NCBI GenBank assembly: GCA_035325995.1
Contig: DAOKYU010000008.1
Location: forward strand, 1 to 64,000
Direction of reading: 5' to 3'
Source of the DNA: Thermodesulfobacteriota bacterium
GTDB taxonomy: Bacteria; Desulfobacterota_D; UBA1144; Nemesobacterales; UBA2774
Length of the DNA: 64,000 nt
The notes under the pieces are model-generated. The model was given only the letters and a program-made list of their open reading frames with translations. It did not search any database and was not told where the DNA came from. This document shows, in pieces, positions 8,735-16,129 of this stretch (the stretch's first letter is position 1; every line of letters starts with the position of its first letter). The translations under genes were made by a program, and so were the position numbers.

Positions 8735-8762
8735 TTGACAAACCCCGGGGGTACCTTATATT
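8735..8762 (+). promoter_or_regulatory. sigma-70 promoter of the rib-nus-trp operon
   Basis: TTGACA (8735-8740), 16-base spacer, TATATT (8757-8762). The predicted start near 8769 gives a leader of about 55 bases before the ribBA ATG, too short for an FMN riboswitch. Confidence 0.7.
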
Positions 8763-8824
8763 GTAAATCTGTTACACTATACTATAATCAAACTTTTCAA
8801 TCCGTACCCAAGGAAAAAGACAAT

Positions 8825-10033
8825 ATGCCGATCAGTTCTATAGAAGATGCGATCTCGGATATCCGGGACGGGAAGATGGTTATTCTCGTCGACGACAAGG
8901 ACAGGGAAAACGAAGGGGACCTCGTCGTCGCGGCCGAGTACGCAACTGCGGAAACAATCAACTTCATGGCGAAGCACGGAAGGGGGCTCGTCTGCCTCGC
9001 GCTTACGAAAGAAAACGCCGACCGCATAGGGCTCCAGCCCATAAAGCCAGAATACAACCCCGTTCCCCAGTATACGGCATTCACGATATCCATCGACGCG
9101 TGTAACGGCATCACGACGGGCATCTCCGCGTTCGACAGGGCCTCCACCATAAAACAGGCCATATCCGAAGAATCCAGGCCCGACGATTTCATCCGCCCGG
9201 GGCACGTGTTCCCGCTCATAAGCAGGGAAGGCGGGGTTCTCGTAAGGGCCGGTCATACGGAAGGCTCGGCCGACCTGGCGAGGCTCGCGGGTTTAAAGCC
9301 GGCTGCCGTTATATGCGAGATAATGAACGACGACGGCGACATGGCCAGGCTCCCCGATCTCGAAAAATTCGCCGAGACGCACAACATCAAGATAGCCTCG
9401 ATTGCAGACCTCATCAGCTACCGCCTCCGCGCCGAAAGCCTCGTAAGGAGGGCGGCCTCGGCGGTGATACCGACCGAGTTCGGCGAATTCAAGATAATAG
9501 TCTACGAAAGCGAGATAGACCCCCAGCACCACGTGGCCTTCGTAAAGGGCGACATCACCCCCGACAAGGACGTCCTCGTCAGGGTTCATTCCGAGTGCCT
9601 CACGAGCGACGTGTTCGGCTCTCTCCGCTGTGACTGCGGGCCCCAGATACGCCAGGCGATGAATATAATCAACAAGGAAGGAATGGGCGTTATACTTTAC
9701 ATGCGGCAGGAGGGCAGGGGGATCGGCCTCATCAACAAAATAAAGGCCTACGCCCTTCAGGACGACGGCTACGATACCGTCGAGGCCAACGAAGTGCTCG
9801 GGTTCAAACCCGATCTCAGGGATTATGGCATAGGGGCGCAGATTCTCCTCGACCTCGGCGTCAGGAACATGCGTCTCCTCACGAATAACCCCAAGAAGAT
9901 AAAGGGCCTCGAAGGGTTCGGGCTCAAAATAGTCGAGCGCGTCCCGATAGAAATTCCGCCCAACGGCAGGAATTCCAGCTACCTCAAGGTAAAGAAGGAC
10001 AAGCTGGGACACCTGCTCTCGATGGTGGACTGA
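8825..10033 (+). CDS. ribBA: bifunctional 3,4-dihydroxy-2-butanone-4-phosphate synthase / GTP cyclohydrolase II
   Basis: Makes both precursors of riboflavin: dihydroxybutanone phosphate from ribulose 5-phosphate, and the pyrimidine from GTP. The 402-residue fusion has a RibB half (acidic loop DDKDRENEGDL, HTEGSADLARLAG) and a RibA half with zinc-ligand cysteines (SECLTSDVFGSLRCDCGPQI), RQEGRGIGL and YGIGAQILLDLG, so both activities look intact. ATG 8825 is chosen for its fit to the RibB start and the AAGGAAA upstream; the frame is open to 8678. It is first of an operon with ribH, nusB, trpD and trpC behind the 8735 promoter. Confidence 0.97.
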   Translation: MPISSIEDAISDIRDGKMVILVDDKDRENEGDLVVAAEYATAETINFMAKHGRGLVCLALTKENADRIGLQPIKPEYNPVPQYTAFTISIDACNGITTGISAFDRASTIKQAISEESRPDDFIRPGHVFPLISREGGVLVRAGHTEGSADLARLAGLKPAAVICEIMNDDGDMARLPDLEKFAETHNIKIASIADLISYRLRAESLVRRAASAVIPTEFGEFKIIVYESEIDPQHHVAFVKGDITPDKDVLVRVHSECLTSDVFGSLRCDCGPQIRQAMNIINKEGMGVILYMRQEGRGIGLINKIKAYALQDDGYDTVEANEVLGFKPDLRDYGIGAQILLDLGVRNMRLLTNNPKKIKGLEGFGLKIVERVPIEIPPNGRNSSYLKVKKDKLGHLLSMVD

Positions 10034-10043
10034 GGAGAAAGAG

Positions 10044-10523
10044 ATGCCAAAGGTACACGAGGGCGGCCTCGACGCCAGGGGATTCAAGTTCGCGGTGGTC
10101 GTAAGCAGGTTCAACGATTTCATAACCGAGCGGCTCATGCACGGCGCCGTGGATACGCTCGTCAGGCACGGGGCCTCCGACGGCGACATCGAGATCATAA
10201 GGGTCCCGGGTGCGTACGAGCTCCTCTACGCGGTGAAGAAGGCCGCCGAAAAGAACAAATACAACGCGATAATAGCGGTCGGGGCGATAATAAAGGGCCA
10301 GACGCCCCATTTCGACTACCTCTCCTCGACGGTGACGAGCCACATAGCTTCCATAAGCCTCGAAAAGGACGTGCCCGTAGCCTCGGGGATAATAACGACG
10401 GAAACCCTCGAGCAGGCCATAGAACGGGCGGGCTCCAAGGCCGGGAACCGCGGCGCCGACGCGGCCATTTCGGCGATAGAAATGGCGAACCTCACCAAGG
10501 CTTTATCCCGCAAAGGGCAGTAG
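10044..10523 (+). CDS. ribH: 6,7-dimethyl-8-ribityllumazine synthase
   Basis: Condenses the RibA-pathway pyrimidine with dihydroxybutanone phosphate to lumazine, the penultimate riboflavin step. At 159 residues it has normal length, with VVVSRFNDFITERLMHGA near the N-terminus, the RVPGAYELLYAVKK segment, and the catalytic-His loop GQTPHFDYLSS. GAGGAGAAAG precedes the ATG; the gene lies 10 bases after ribBA. Riboflavin synthase (ribE) and ribD are not in the window. Confidence 0.96.
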   Translation: MPKVHEGGLDARGFKFAVVVSRFNDFITERLMHGAVDTLVRHGASDGDIEIIRVPGAYELLYAVKKAAEKNKYNAIIAVGAIIKGQTPHFDYLSSTVTSHIASISLEKDVPVASGIITTETLEQAIERAGSKAGNRGADAAISAIEMANLTKALSRKGQ

Positions 10524-10531
10524 CTTTATTT

Positions 10532-10999
10532 ATGGGTACAAGGAGACGCTCAAGGGAGCTCGCGCTCCAGTTCCTCTATCAGTTCGACACCCTCTCGGAA
10601 GCCTCGGACGGCGCGCCCGGCGTCTCGGGCAAAGGGGCCTCGCTCGACGAAGAGCTCGCGCTTTTCTGGGAAGGGCACGGCGACCGCATTCACGGCGACA
10701 TGAAGGATTTCGCCGGGACGCTCATCCGCGGGACATGCGGCAACCTCTCCCATATAGACGGCATAATCTCGCGCTATTCCGAGAACTGGCGCCTCTCGCG
10801 CATGTCGAAGATAGACAGGAACATACTGCGCGTCGCCCTTTACGAGCTCGTTTACTTGAGCGGCATTCCCCCCGCGGTTACTATTAACGAGGCCGTCGAG
10901 CTCGGCAAGAGGTTCGGCACGGGAGAATCCGGCTCTTTTATAAACGGCATACTGGATAAAATCAGACTGGCGAAGGAAAACGGTGAGCTCATCAAATGA
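10532..10999 (+). CDS. nusB: transcription antitermination factor NusB
   Basis: An RNA-binding partner of NusE (S10) in rRNA antitermination. The 155-residue all-helical protein starts RRRSRELALQFLYQFD and contains the conserved SRMSKIDRNILRVALYEL and ...PPAVTINEAVELGKRFGT...SFINGILDKI. An insertion of about 20 residues rich in Gly/Ala/Ser (29-45) lengthens the N-terminal loop. The ribH-nusB order is widespread in bacteria. The stop overlaps the trpD start by four bases (ATGA). No strong ribosome site is visible. Confidence 0.95.
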   Translation: MGTRRRSRELALQFLYQFDTLSEASDGAPGVSGKGASLDEELALFWEGHGDRIHGDMKDFAGTLIRGTCGNLSHIDGIISRYSENWRLSRMSKIDRNILRVALYELVYLSGIPPAVTINEAVELGKRFGTGESGSFINGILDKIRLAKENGELIK

Positions 11000-12012
11000 T
11001 TAGGGAAGCCATAGCCAAGCTCGTCGAGCGTATAGACCTCGAAGAAGACGAAATGTCCGAAGTCATAGAGACCATGATGGAGGGCGAGGCGACGCCCAGC
11101 CAGATATCGGCATTCCTCGCGGCCCTCAGGATGAAGGGCGAATCCGTCCCCGAGATCACGGGGGCGGCGAAGGTGCTCCTCGACAAGGCCACCCGCATAT
11201 CTTCGGGGCACGACGTCGTGGTCGACCTCTGCGGCACGGGCGGAGACAGCCAGGGGACGTTCAACGTCTCCACGGTCGCCGCGCTCGTAGTCGCCGGCGC
11301 GGGGGTCCCCGTGGCGAAGCACGGGAACCGCTCCGTTTCGAGCTACGTCGGAAGCGCCGACGTCCTCGAAGCGCTGGGCGTCGATATAACCCCCTCCCCC
11401 GAAATCGCCGAGAGATGCCTCCGCGACGTCGGCATCGTATTCCTCTTCGCGCCCCTTTATCACCCGGCCATGAAGAACGTGTCCGTTCCCCGGAAAGAGA
11501 TCGGCATCAGGACCATATTCAACATCATCGGCCCCATCGTAAACCCGGCGGGCGTAAAGCACCAGGTGATCGGCGTATATTCCGAGGTCCTCCTCGACCC
11601 GATGATAAAGGTCCTCCGCAACCTCGGCCACAAGGGCGCTATGATAGTCCACGGCTCGGATTCGATGGACGAAATCACGGTCACGGGCAAGACGGTCATC
11701 GCCGAGCTCAAGGACGGCATGGTAAAGAAATTCCAGTTCGATCCTACGGAGATAGGAATTAAAAAGAGGAACATCGCCGAGCTCAAGGGCGGAAAGACGG
11801 CCGAGGAAAACGCGACCCTCCTCGTTTCTATTCTCAAGGGCGAGGAGAGGGAAGCCAAGAGAGACATAGTTCTCCTGAACGCGGCAGCCGCGATTTACGT
11901 CTCCGGCACGAGCCCCGACTTCGAAGATGCGCTCGGCCGTGCGGCCGAATCCATAGACTCGGGTAAGGCCTACGCCAGGCTCGAAGGGCTCATAAAGGCT
12001 ACGCATAATTGA
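10996..12012 (+). CDS. trpD: anthranilate phosphoribosyltransferase
   Basis: Transfers phosphoribose from PRPP to anthranilate in tryptophan synthesis. The 338-residue protein has the helical N-terminal bundle (GEATPSQISAFLAALRMKGE), the PRPP loop (CGTGGDSQGTFNVST), KHGNRSVSSYVGSADVLEALG, and the anthranilate site (AMIVHGSDSMDEIT). It overlaps nusB by ATGA, so translation is coupled. trpE/G, trpF, trpB and trpA are not nearby; the trp genes are scattered and trpDC ride in the riboflavin/nusB operon. Confidence 0.97.
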   Translation: MIREAIAKLVERIDLEEDEMSEVIETMMEGEATPSQISAFLAALRMKGESVPEITGAAKVLLDKATRISSGHDVVVDLCGTGGDSQGTFNVSTVAALVVAGAGVPVAKHGNRSVSSYVGSADVLEALGVDITPSPEIAERCLRDVGIVFLFAPLYHPAMKNVSVPRKEIGIRTIFNIIGPIVNPAGVKHQVIGVYSEVLLDPMIKVLRNLGHKGAMIVHGSDSMDEITVTGKTVIAELKDGMVKKFQFDPTEIGIKKRNIAELKGGKTAEENATLLVSILKGEEREAKRDIVLLNAAAAIYVSGTSPDFEDALGRAAESIDSGKAYARLEGLIKATHN

Positions 12013-12037
12013 ATCATCGACAGTGAGCTTGAATAAA

Positions 12038-12832
12038 ATGGCCACAGGAACGATCCTCGACACCATAATCGAAAACACTCGCATCGAAGTCGCAGAGGCC
12101 GGAAAGTCCCTTCCCCTCGAAAGCCTCTCCCGTCTTGCGCAGTCTTCCCCGGCGCCGCGCGATTTCGCCTCGGCCATAAGCCCGTCCCGCGGGCTCAGGA
12201 TTATCGCCGAGATAAAGCACGCCTCGCCCTCCAAGGGCATATTCAGGGAGGATTTCGACCCTGTCGCGATAGGAAAGGGGTACGAAGCAGGCGGCGCTTC
12301 CGCGCTTTCCGTGCTCACCGACAGGAAATTCTTCAGGGGCAGTCTCGACTATCTCGAAGCCGTCAAAAAAGAAGTCTCGATACCTCTACTCAGGAAGGAT
12401 TTCATTATCGATCCTTACCAGGTCTATGAGGCCAGGGTGCGCGGTGCGGACGCGATTCTCCTCATAGTCGCGGCGCTGGAGCAGAGCCTCCTCGTCGAGC
12501 TCCAGACGCTCGCACGCGCGCTCGACCTCGGCGTTATGGTCGAGGTGCACGACGAAGCCGAGCTCGAAAGGGCCCTTTCGGCCGGGAGCGACATCGTCGG
12601 CATAAACAACCGCGACCTCCGGACGTTCGAGGTCGACCTCGGCGTTTCCGAAAGGCTGTCGCGGATGATACCCGGCGGTGTAACCATAGTGGCCGAAAGC
12701 GGCATATCTTCCGGAAACGACATCAAGCGGCTCCGGGACGAAGGCGTCCACGTCTTTCTCATAGGCGAGACGTTCATGAAAGCGCCCGTCCCCGGCGAAG
12801 AGCTCGGGAAGCTCATTCGGGAATCCTTATAA
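12038..12832 (+). CDS. trpC: indole-3-glycerol phosphate synthase
   Basis: Closes the indole ring in tryptophan synthesis. 264-residue TIM barrel with the conserved IIAEIKHASPSKGIF, GGASALSVLTD, LLRKDFIIDPYQVYEA, VEVHDEAELERAL, VGINNRDLRTFEVD and VAESGISSGNDIKRL. A GTG five codons upstream is also in frame; ATG 12038 is preferred because GTGAG lies 10 bases before it. It is the last gene of the rib-nusB-trp operon. Monofunctional: no fused TrpF domain. Confidence 0.96.
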   Translation: MATGTILDTIIENTRIEVAEAGKSLPLESLSRLAQSSPAPRDFASAISPSRGLRIIAEIKHASPSKGIFREDFDPVAIGKGYEAGGASALSVLTDRKFFRGSLDYLEAVKKEVSIPLLRKDFIIDPYQVYEARVRGADAILLIVAALEQSLLVELQTLARALDLGVMVEVHDEAELERALSAGSDIVGINNRDLRTFEVDLGVSERLSRMIPGGVTIVAESGISSGNDIKRLRDEGVHVFLIGETFMKAPVPGEELGKLIRESL

Positions 12833-12910
12833 TTTCAGTCCGCGTACGATGCCGCCTCGCGGCCGCATCCTGCCTTTTCCCTCTTTCCGATACTCCCGGC
12901 TGCCGCCGTT

Positions 12911-12939
12911 TTGTATAACTCAAAATCCGTATATATTAT
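12911..12939 (+). promoter_or_regulatory. promoter abutting the 12946 start codon
   Basis: TTGTAT (12911-12916), 17-base spacer, TATTAT (12934-12939). The expected transcription start coincides with the ATG at 12946, implying a leaderless message; no Shine-Dalgarno is present before that ATG. Confidence 0.45.
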
Positions 12940-12945
12940 TGCTTC

Positions 12946-13269
12946 ATGACAGACGAAGCGCCCGTAAAGAAAAAAAGTCCCTTGATCGCCCTGGTGCTCT
13001 CGGGGTTCGTCCCGGGGTTCGGCCAGTTATACACCCGCCAGCCGCTGAAGGGCATAATTCTCCTGGTTCTCTACATAGCCATTACCGTCCTCGGCTTCGA
13101 GCCGTTCCAGACGGTTTTTCAGGCGGTTACGGCCCCCGAAACGGCGGTTCAGGACAAGAAAGCCTTCATTCTTTTTTTCATCTACACCATGGCGACCCTG
13201 GTCCTTCTTCTCTACGCAATGTTCGACGCGTTTTCGAGGGCGAACAAGATCAACTCCGGCGCGGGGTAA
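12946..13269 (+). CDS. small membrane protein, TM2/DUF5683-like
   Basis: A 107-residue inner-membrane protein with three hydrophobic segments (about 12-27, 33-50 and 70-92). The PGFGQLYTRQPLKGIILL segment is the pattern seen in TM2-type and related small membrane proteins, whose function is not known. The N-terminus is polar and Lys-rich (cytoplasmic by the positive-inside rule). Standing between the trp genes and the efflux operon with its own promoter, it is probably monocistronic and perhaps leaderless. Confidence 0.7.
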   Translation: MTDEAPVKKKSPLIALVLSGFVPGFGQLYTRQPLKGIILLVLYIAITVLGFEPFQTVFQAVTAPETAVQDKKAFILFFIYTMATLVLLLYAMFDAFSRANKINSGAG

Positions 13270-13297
13270 AAAGATTCTCTTTTACGTCCCCGGCATC

Positions 13298-13327
13298 TTG
13301 ACAATCGTCCGCTGTAGACATTATTAT
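13298..13327 (+). promoter_or_regulatory. promoter of the RND efflux operon
   Basis: TTGACA (13298-13303), 18-base spacer, TATTAT (13322-13327). The leader of about 85 bases contains a small hairpin, CAGGAG/CTCCTG (13363-13368 with 13375-13380), that could affect early translation. No adjacent TetR- or MarR-type regulator gene was found. Confidence 0.65.
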
Positions 13328-13416
13328 TTCGTATATTTTTCGGGCTGTTTCCTATAAAGGATCAGGAGGAGGATCTCCTGTAATTCCCATCCATTTAGAG
13401 TTCGCTGGAGACCTAA

Positions 13417-14910
13417 TTGGCCTGTTTTAAACATGTGTATTTTTGTATAGCCCTCGCAGCGATTGTACATCTCGCTTCGTGCGCGGGCGGAGTTCCCGAA
13501 TTCGACCCATACAAGGAAGCCTCCCGGGCGCCCGGCGAGGCATGGGTTCCGTCCGAAGAAGAACGCACCAAATCCTTCGAGCTCGAAGAGCTGCCTGTCA
13601 TGCCCGAGGAGCTCAAGCCGGACGAGGAAAAGCTGACGCTCTCACAGCTCGTCGATTTTGCCCTCGTAAACAACCCGACGACGCAGGTCGCCTGGCAGGA
13701 CGCAAGGGCCGCGGCGGCGGTGTGGGCTCAGGCTCGCGGGCTCTACTATCCCCAGATAGGGGGCACGGCGAATTACGCATACGCACGGGGCGGCGGCTCG
13801 TCCACCGGCTCCGACCCCTACCGCGAGCAGTACGGCAATGTCGGCCTCACCCTCAGCTACCTCCTGTTCGACTTCGGGGGGCGCGAAGCCCAGATAGACG
13901 CGGCGCGGCTCGCCCTTATAAATGCGAACTGGAATCAGAACGACGCCATACAGAACGTCCTCAACACCGTTGCCGTCTCCTACTATAACTACATCGGTTC
14001 AAAGGCCCTGGTCACCGCATTCGAAACCAACCTCGAAGAGGCGAAGACAAGCCTCGAAGCGGCCGAGCTAAGGCTGGAAGCGGGCGTCGGCACGCTCCCG
14101 GACGTCCTACAGGCAAAGGCCCAGCTCTCGCAGGTCGAGCTCGACCTCGTGGATGCCGAGGGCAACGTCGAAATATTCCGCGGCCGGCTGGCGACGGCGG
14201 TCGGGTGGCCGGCCAACATCTCGTACAACGTCTCCGACGAAGCGAACGAGCCGCCGGTGGCGGCGCTGAGCGACAACGTGAACGACCTTATCGACATCGG
14301 CATGAAGAACCGCCCCGACCTCGCCGCCGTCCAGGCGACCGTCAGGGAGCAGGAGGCGGTCCTGCGCGAGGCCAAGTCGCGGTTCTTCCCGACCATATCG
14401 GCAGGGGCGCAGGTCCTCGAATGGTGGGTCAAGCCCGAGGGCAGCACAAGGGATTATTTCACGAATTACCTCGTCGGGGTCCAGCTCCAGGTCCCGATAT
14501 TCCAGGGGTTCACGATCATAAACTCGGTGCGCGAGGCCAGGGCCGAGCTCGAATCCGCGAAAGCCGCGCTAAAGCTCCAGGAGCAGATAGTAATTAACGA
14601 CGTATGGAACGCCTATTTCAACTTTAAAACCTCGGTCCAGTCCTTAAACGCCGCCGGGAACCTTCTCGAAAGCGCGGCCGAATCCTACGATGCCTCGCTC
14701 GCCAGGTACCGGGCGGGAGTGGGCGACATAATCGAGCTCTTAAACGCGCAGACGACCCTCGCCCAGGCGCGCGCCGAGTACGTTCAGTCAAAGACGGACA
14801 TCTTCACTACCTATGCCGACCTCGTAAACGCCATAGGGACGGAGCTTCCGTCCCCGGGCGCCCCGGAAGGCGGGATACCGGCCCTCGAAGGAGGAACCAC
14901 AACGCAATGA
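13417..14910 (+). CDS. outer-membrane efflux factor (TolC/NodT family lipoprotein)
   Basis: The exit duct of a tripartite pump. The 497-residue protein starts with TTG (GGAG seven bases upstream), giving a lipoprotein signal with lipobox Leu19-Ala-Ser-Cys22. Two OEP repeats follow: TLSQLVDFALVNNPTTQVAW begins the first, and ARAELESAKAALKLQEQIVI with SLARYRAGVGDIIELLNAQT ends the second. The C-terminus is Gly/Pro-rich. Four-base overlap (ATGA) with the adaptor gene shows an operon. Lipid-anchored factors of this type are typical of NodT/OprM-like pumps. Substrate unknown. Confidence 0.93.
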   Translation: MACFKHVYFCIALAAIVHLASCAGGVPEFDPYKEASRAPGEAWVPSEEERTKSFELEELPVMPEELKPDEEKLTLSQLVDFALVNNPTTQVAWQDARAAAAVWAQARGLYYPQIGGTANYAYARGGGSSTGSDPYREQYGNVGLTLSYLLFDFGGREAQIDAARLALINANWNQNDAIQNVLNTVAVSYYNYIGSKALVTAFETNLEEAKTSLEAAELRLEAGVGTLPDVLQAKAQLSQVELDLVDAEGNVEIFRGRLATAVGWPANISYNVSDEANEPPVAALSDNVNDLIDIGMKNRPDLAAVQATVREQEAVLREAKSRFFPTISAGAQVLEWWVKPEGSTRDYFTNYLVGVQLQVPIFQGFTIINSVREARAELESAKAALKLQEQIVINDVWNAYFNFKTSVQSLNAAGNLLESAAESYDASLARYRAGVGDIIELLNAQTTLAQARAEYVQSKTDIFTTYADLVNAIGTELPSPGAPEGGIPALEGGTTTQ

Positions 14911-16094
14911 TTAAACGAAAGAAACTGTTTTCCGATCCTTTAAGGGCCGTACTGATCTACTCGTTTTCCCTCGCCCTCTTCGTTACGGCCGGGGGGTGCG
15001 GTAAGGAGGAAAAGAAATCCCCTCCGCCCATGCCCGTAACCGTGGCCCCGGTCGAATCGGAGACGGTCCCGATATACCTCGACTACGTCGGCACGACCGA
15101 CTCGATTCAAACGGTCGATATAAATGCGAGGGTGGAGGGCTTTCTCATAAAAAGGGCGTTCGAGGACGGCGCCGACGTCAGGGAAGGGCAGCTCCTCTTC
15201 GTAATAGACCCGAGGCCCTTCGAGGCCGACCTCGCCTCCGCGCAGGCGGAGCTCGCCGAGAGCAGGGCGTCCCTCTCCTATGCTCTGGAGCAGGTAAGGC
15301 GCTACGAGCCCCTCGTCGGGAAGCAGTACATAACCCAGGACACGTACGACGGCTACGTAACCCGGGCCAGGGAGAACCGCGCGGCGGTCGAGGCCGCCGA
15401 GGCCAGCGTGACGCAGGCCAGGCTCAACCTCGGCTACTGCACGATGTACGCGCCGTTCGACGGCCGCATCGGGAGGCGCTACGTCGACGTCGGTAACCTC
15501 GTCGGCACGCCGGGCCAGCCGACAAAGCTCGCGACCATAGTGCAGCTCGACCCGCTCTACGTCTATTTCAGCGTGGCCGAGCGCGACGTGCCCAGGGTTA
15601 TCAGCGCGCAGGAAGAAAAACCGCTCACAGTAAGCGTTCTCCTCCCCGACGAAACCAAAACCCCCGAGAGCGGCACTGTGGACTTCATAAACAACCAGGT
15701 CGACGTCAACACCGGCACAATAGAGCTAAGGGCCGTTGTTACGAACACGAGCGAAAGCATCCTTCCCGGTCAGTACGTAAAGGTCAGGCTCCTCCTCGGG
15801 GAGCAGCCCGATACGACCATAGTCCCCCAGCAGGCCATCGGCGAGCAGCAGGGGCAGAAATACGTCTACGTCGTCGGCGATAAAAACCAGGTCGAATTCA
15901 GGAACGTGACGGTCGGTCAGGACTACGGCAGCAAGTACACGGTAATAACCGAGGGCGTAAAAGCCGGAGAGAAGGTCATAATCCAGGGGCTCCAGAAGGT
16001 CCGCCCCGGAATGACAGTCTCCCCTAAGGCCGCTCCCAATCCGGCGCCGGGCCCGACACCCGGTCCCCGGTCCCCGGAGAAGGGGGGCGAATAG
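14907..16094 (+). CDS. RND efflux periplasmic adaptor (membrane fusion protein, AcrA/MexA type)
   Basis: Links the inner-membrane pump to the outer-membrane duct. 395 residues with an N-terminal signal and lipobox (TAGGC, Cys31), so it is anchored to the inner membrane. It contains the lipoyl-like half-motif (ARVEGFLIKRAFEDGADVRE), a coiled-coil hairpin (residues about 105-175), the second lipoyl half (TMYAPFDGRIGRRYVDVGN) and beta-barrel and membrane-proximal domains (ILPGQYVKVRLLLGEQ). The tail is Pro-rich. Overlaps the upstream gene by ATGA and precedes the pump gene by 35 bases. Confidence 0.95.
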   Translation: MIKRKKLFSDPLRAVLIYSFSLALFVTAGGCGKEEKKSPPPMPVTVAPVESETVPIYLDYVGTTDSIQTVDINARVEGFLIKRAFEDGADVREGQLLFVIDPRPFEADLASAQAELAESRASLSYALEQVRRYEPLVGKQYITQDTYDGYVTRARENRAAVEAAEASVTQARLNLGYCTMYAPFDGRIGRRYVDVGNLVGTPGQPTKLATIVQLDPLYVYFSVAERDVPRVISAQEEKPLTVSVLLPDETKTPESGTVDFINNQVDVNTGTIELRAVVTNTSESILPGQYVKVRLLLGEQPDTTIVPQQAIGEQQGQKYVYVVGDKNQVEFRNVTVGQDYGSKYTVITEGVKAGEKVIIQGLQKVRPGMTVSPKAAPNPAPGPTPGPRSPEKGGE

Positions 16095-16129
16095 CCGGTT
16101 GCCTTCGATAGCGTACGAGGAGATTCCTA

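Noticed and set aside
8299..8824. FMN riboswitch upstream of ribBA
   Set aside because: The conserved RFN sequence blocks were not found, and the likely promoter at 8735 leaves only about 55 bases of leader.
10852..12318. 488-codon minus-strand frame opposite nusB, trpD and the start of trpC
   Set aside because: It runs against three intact overlapping genes of one operon; composition is that of a shadow frame.
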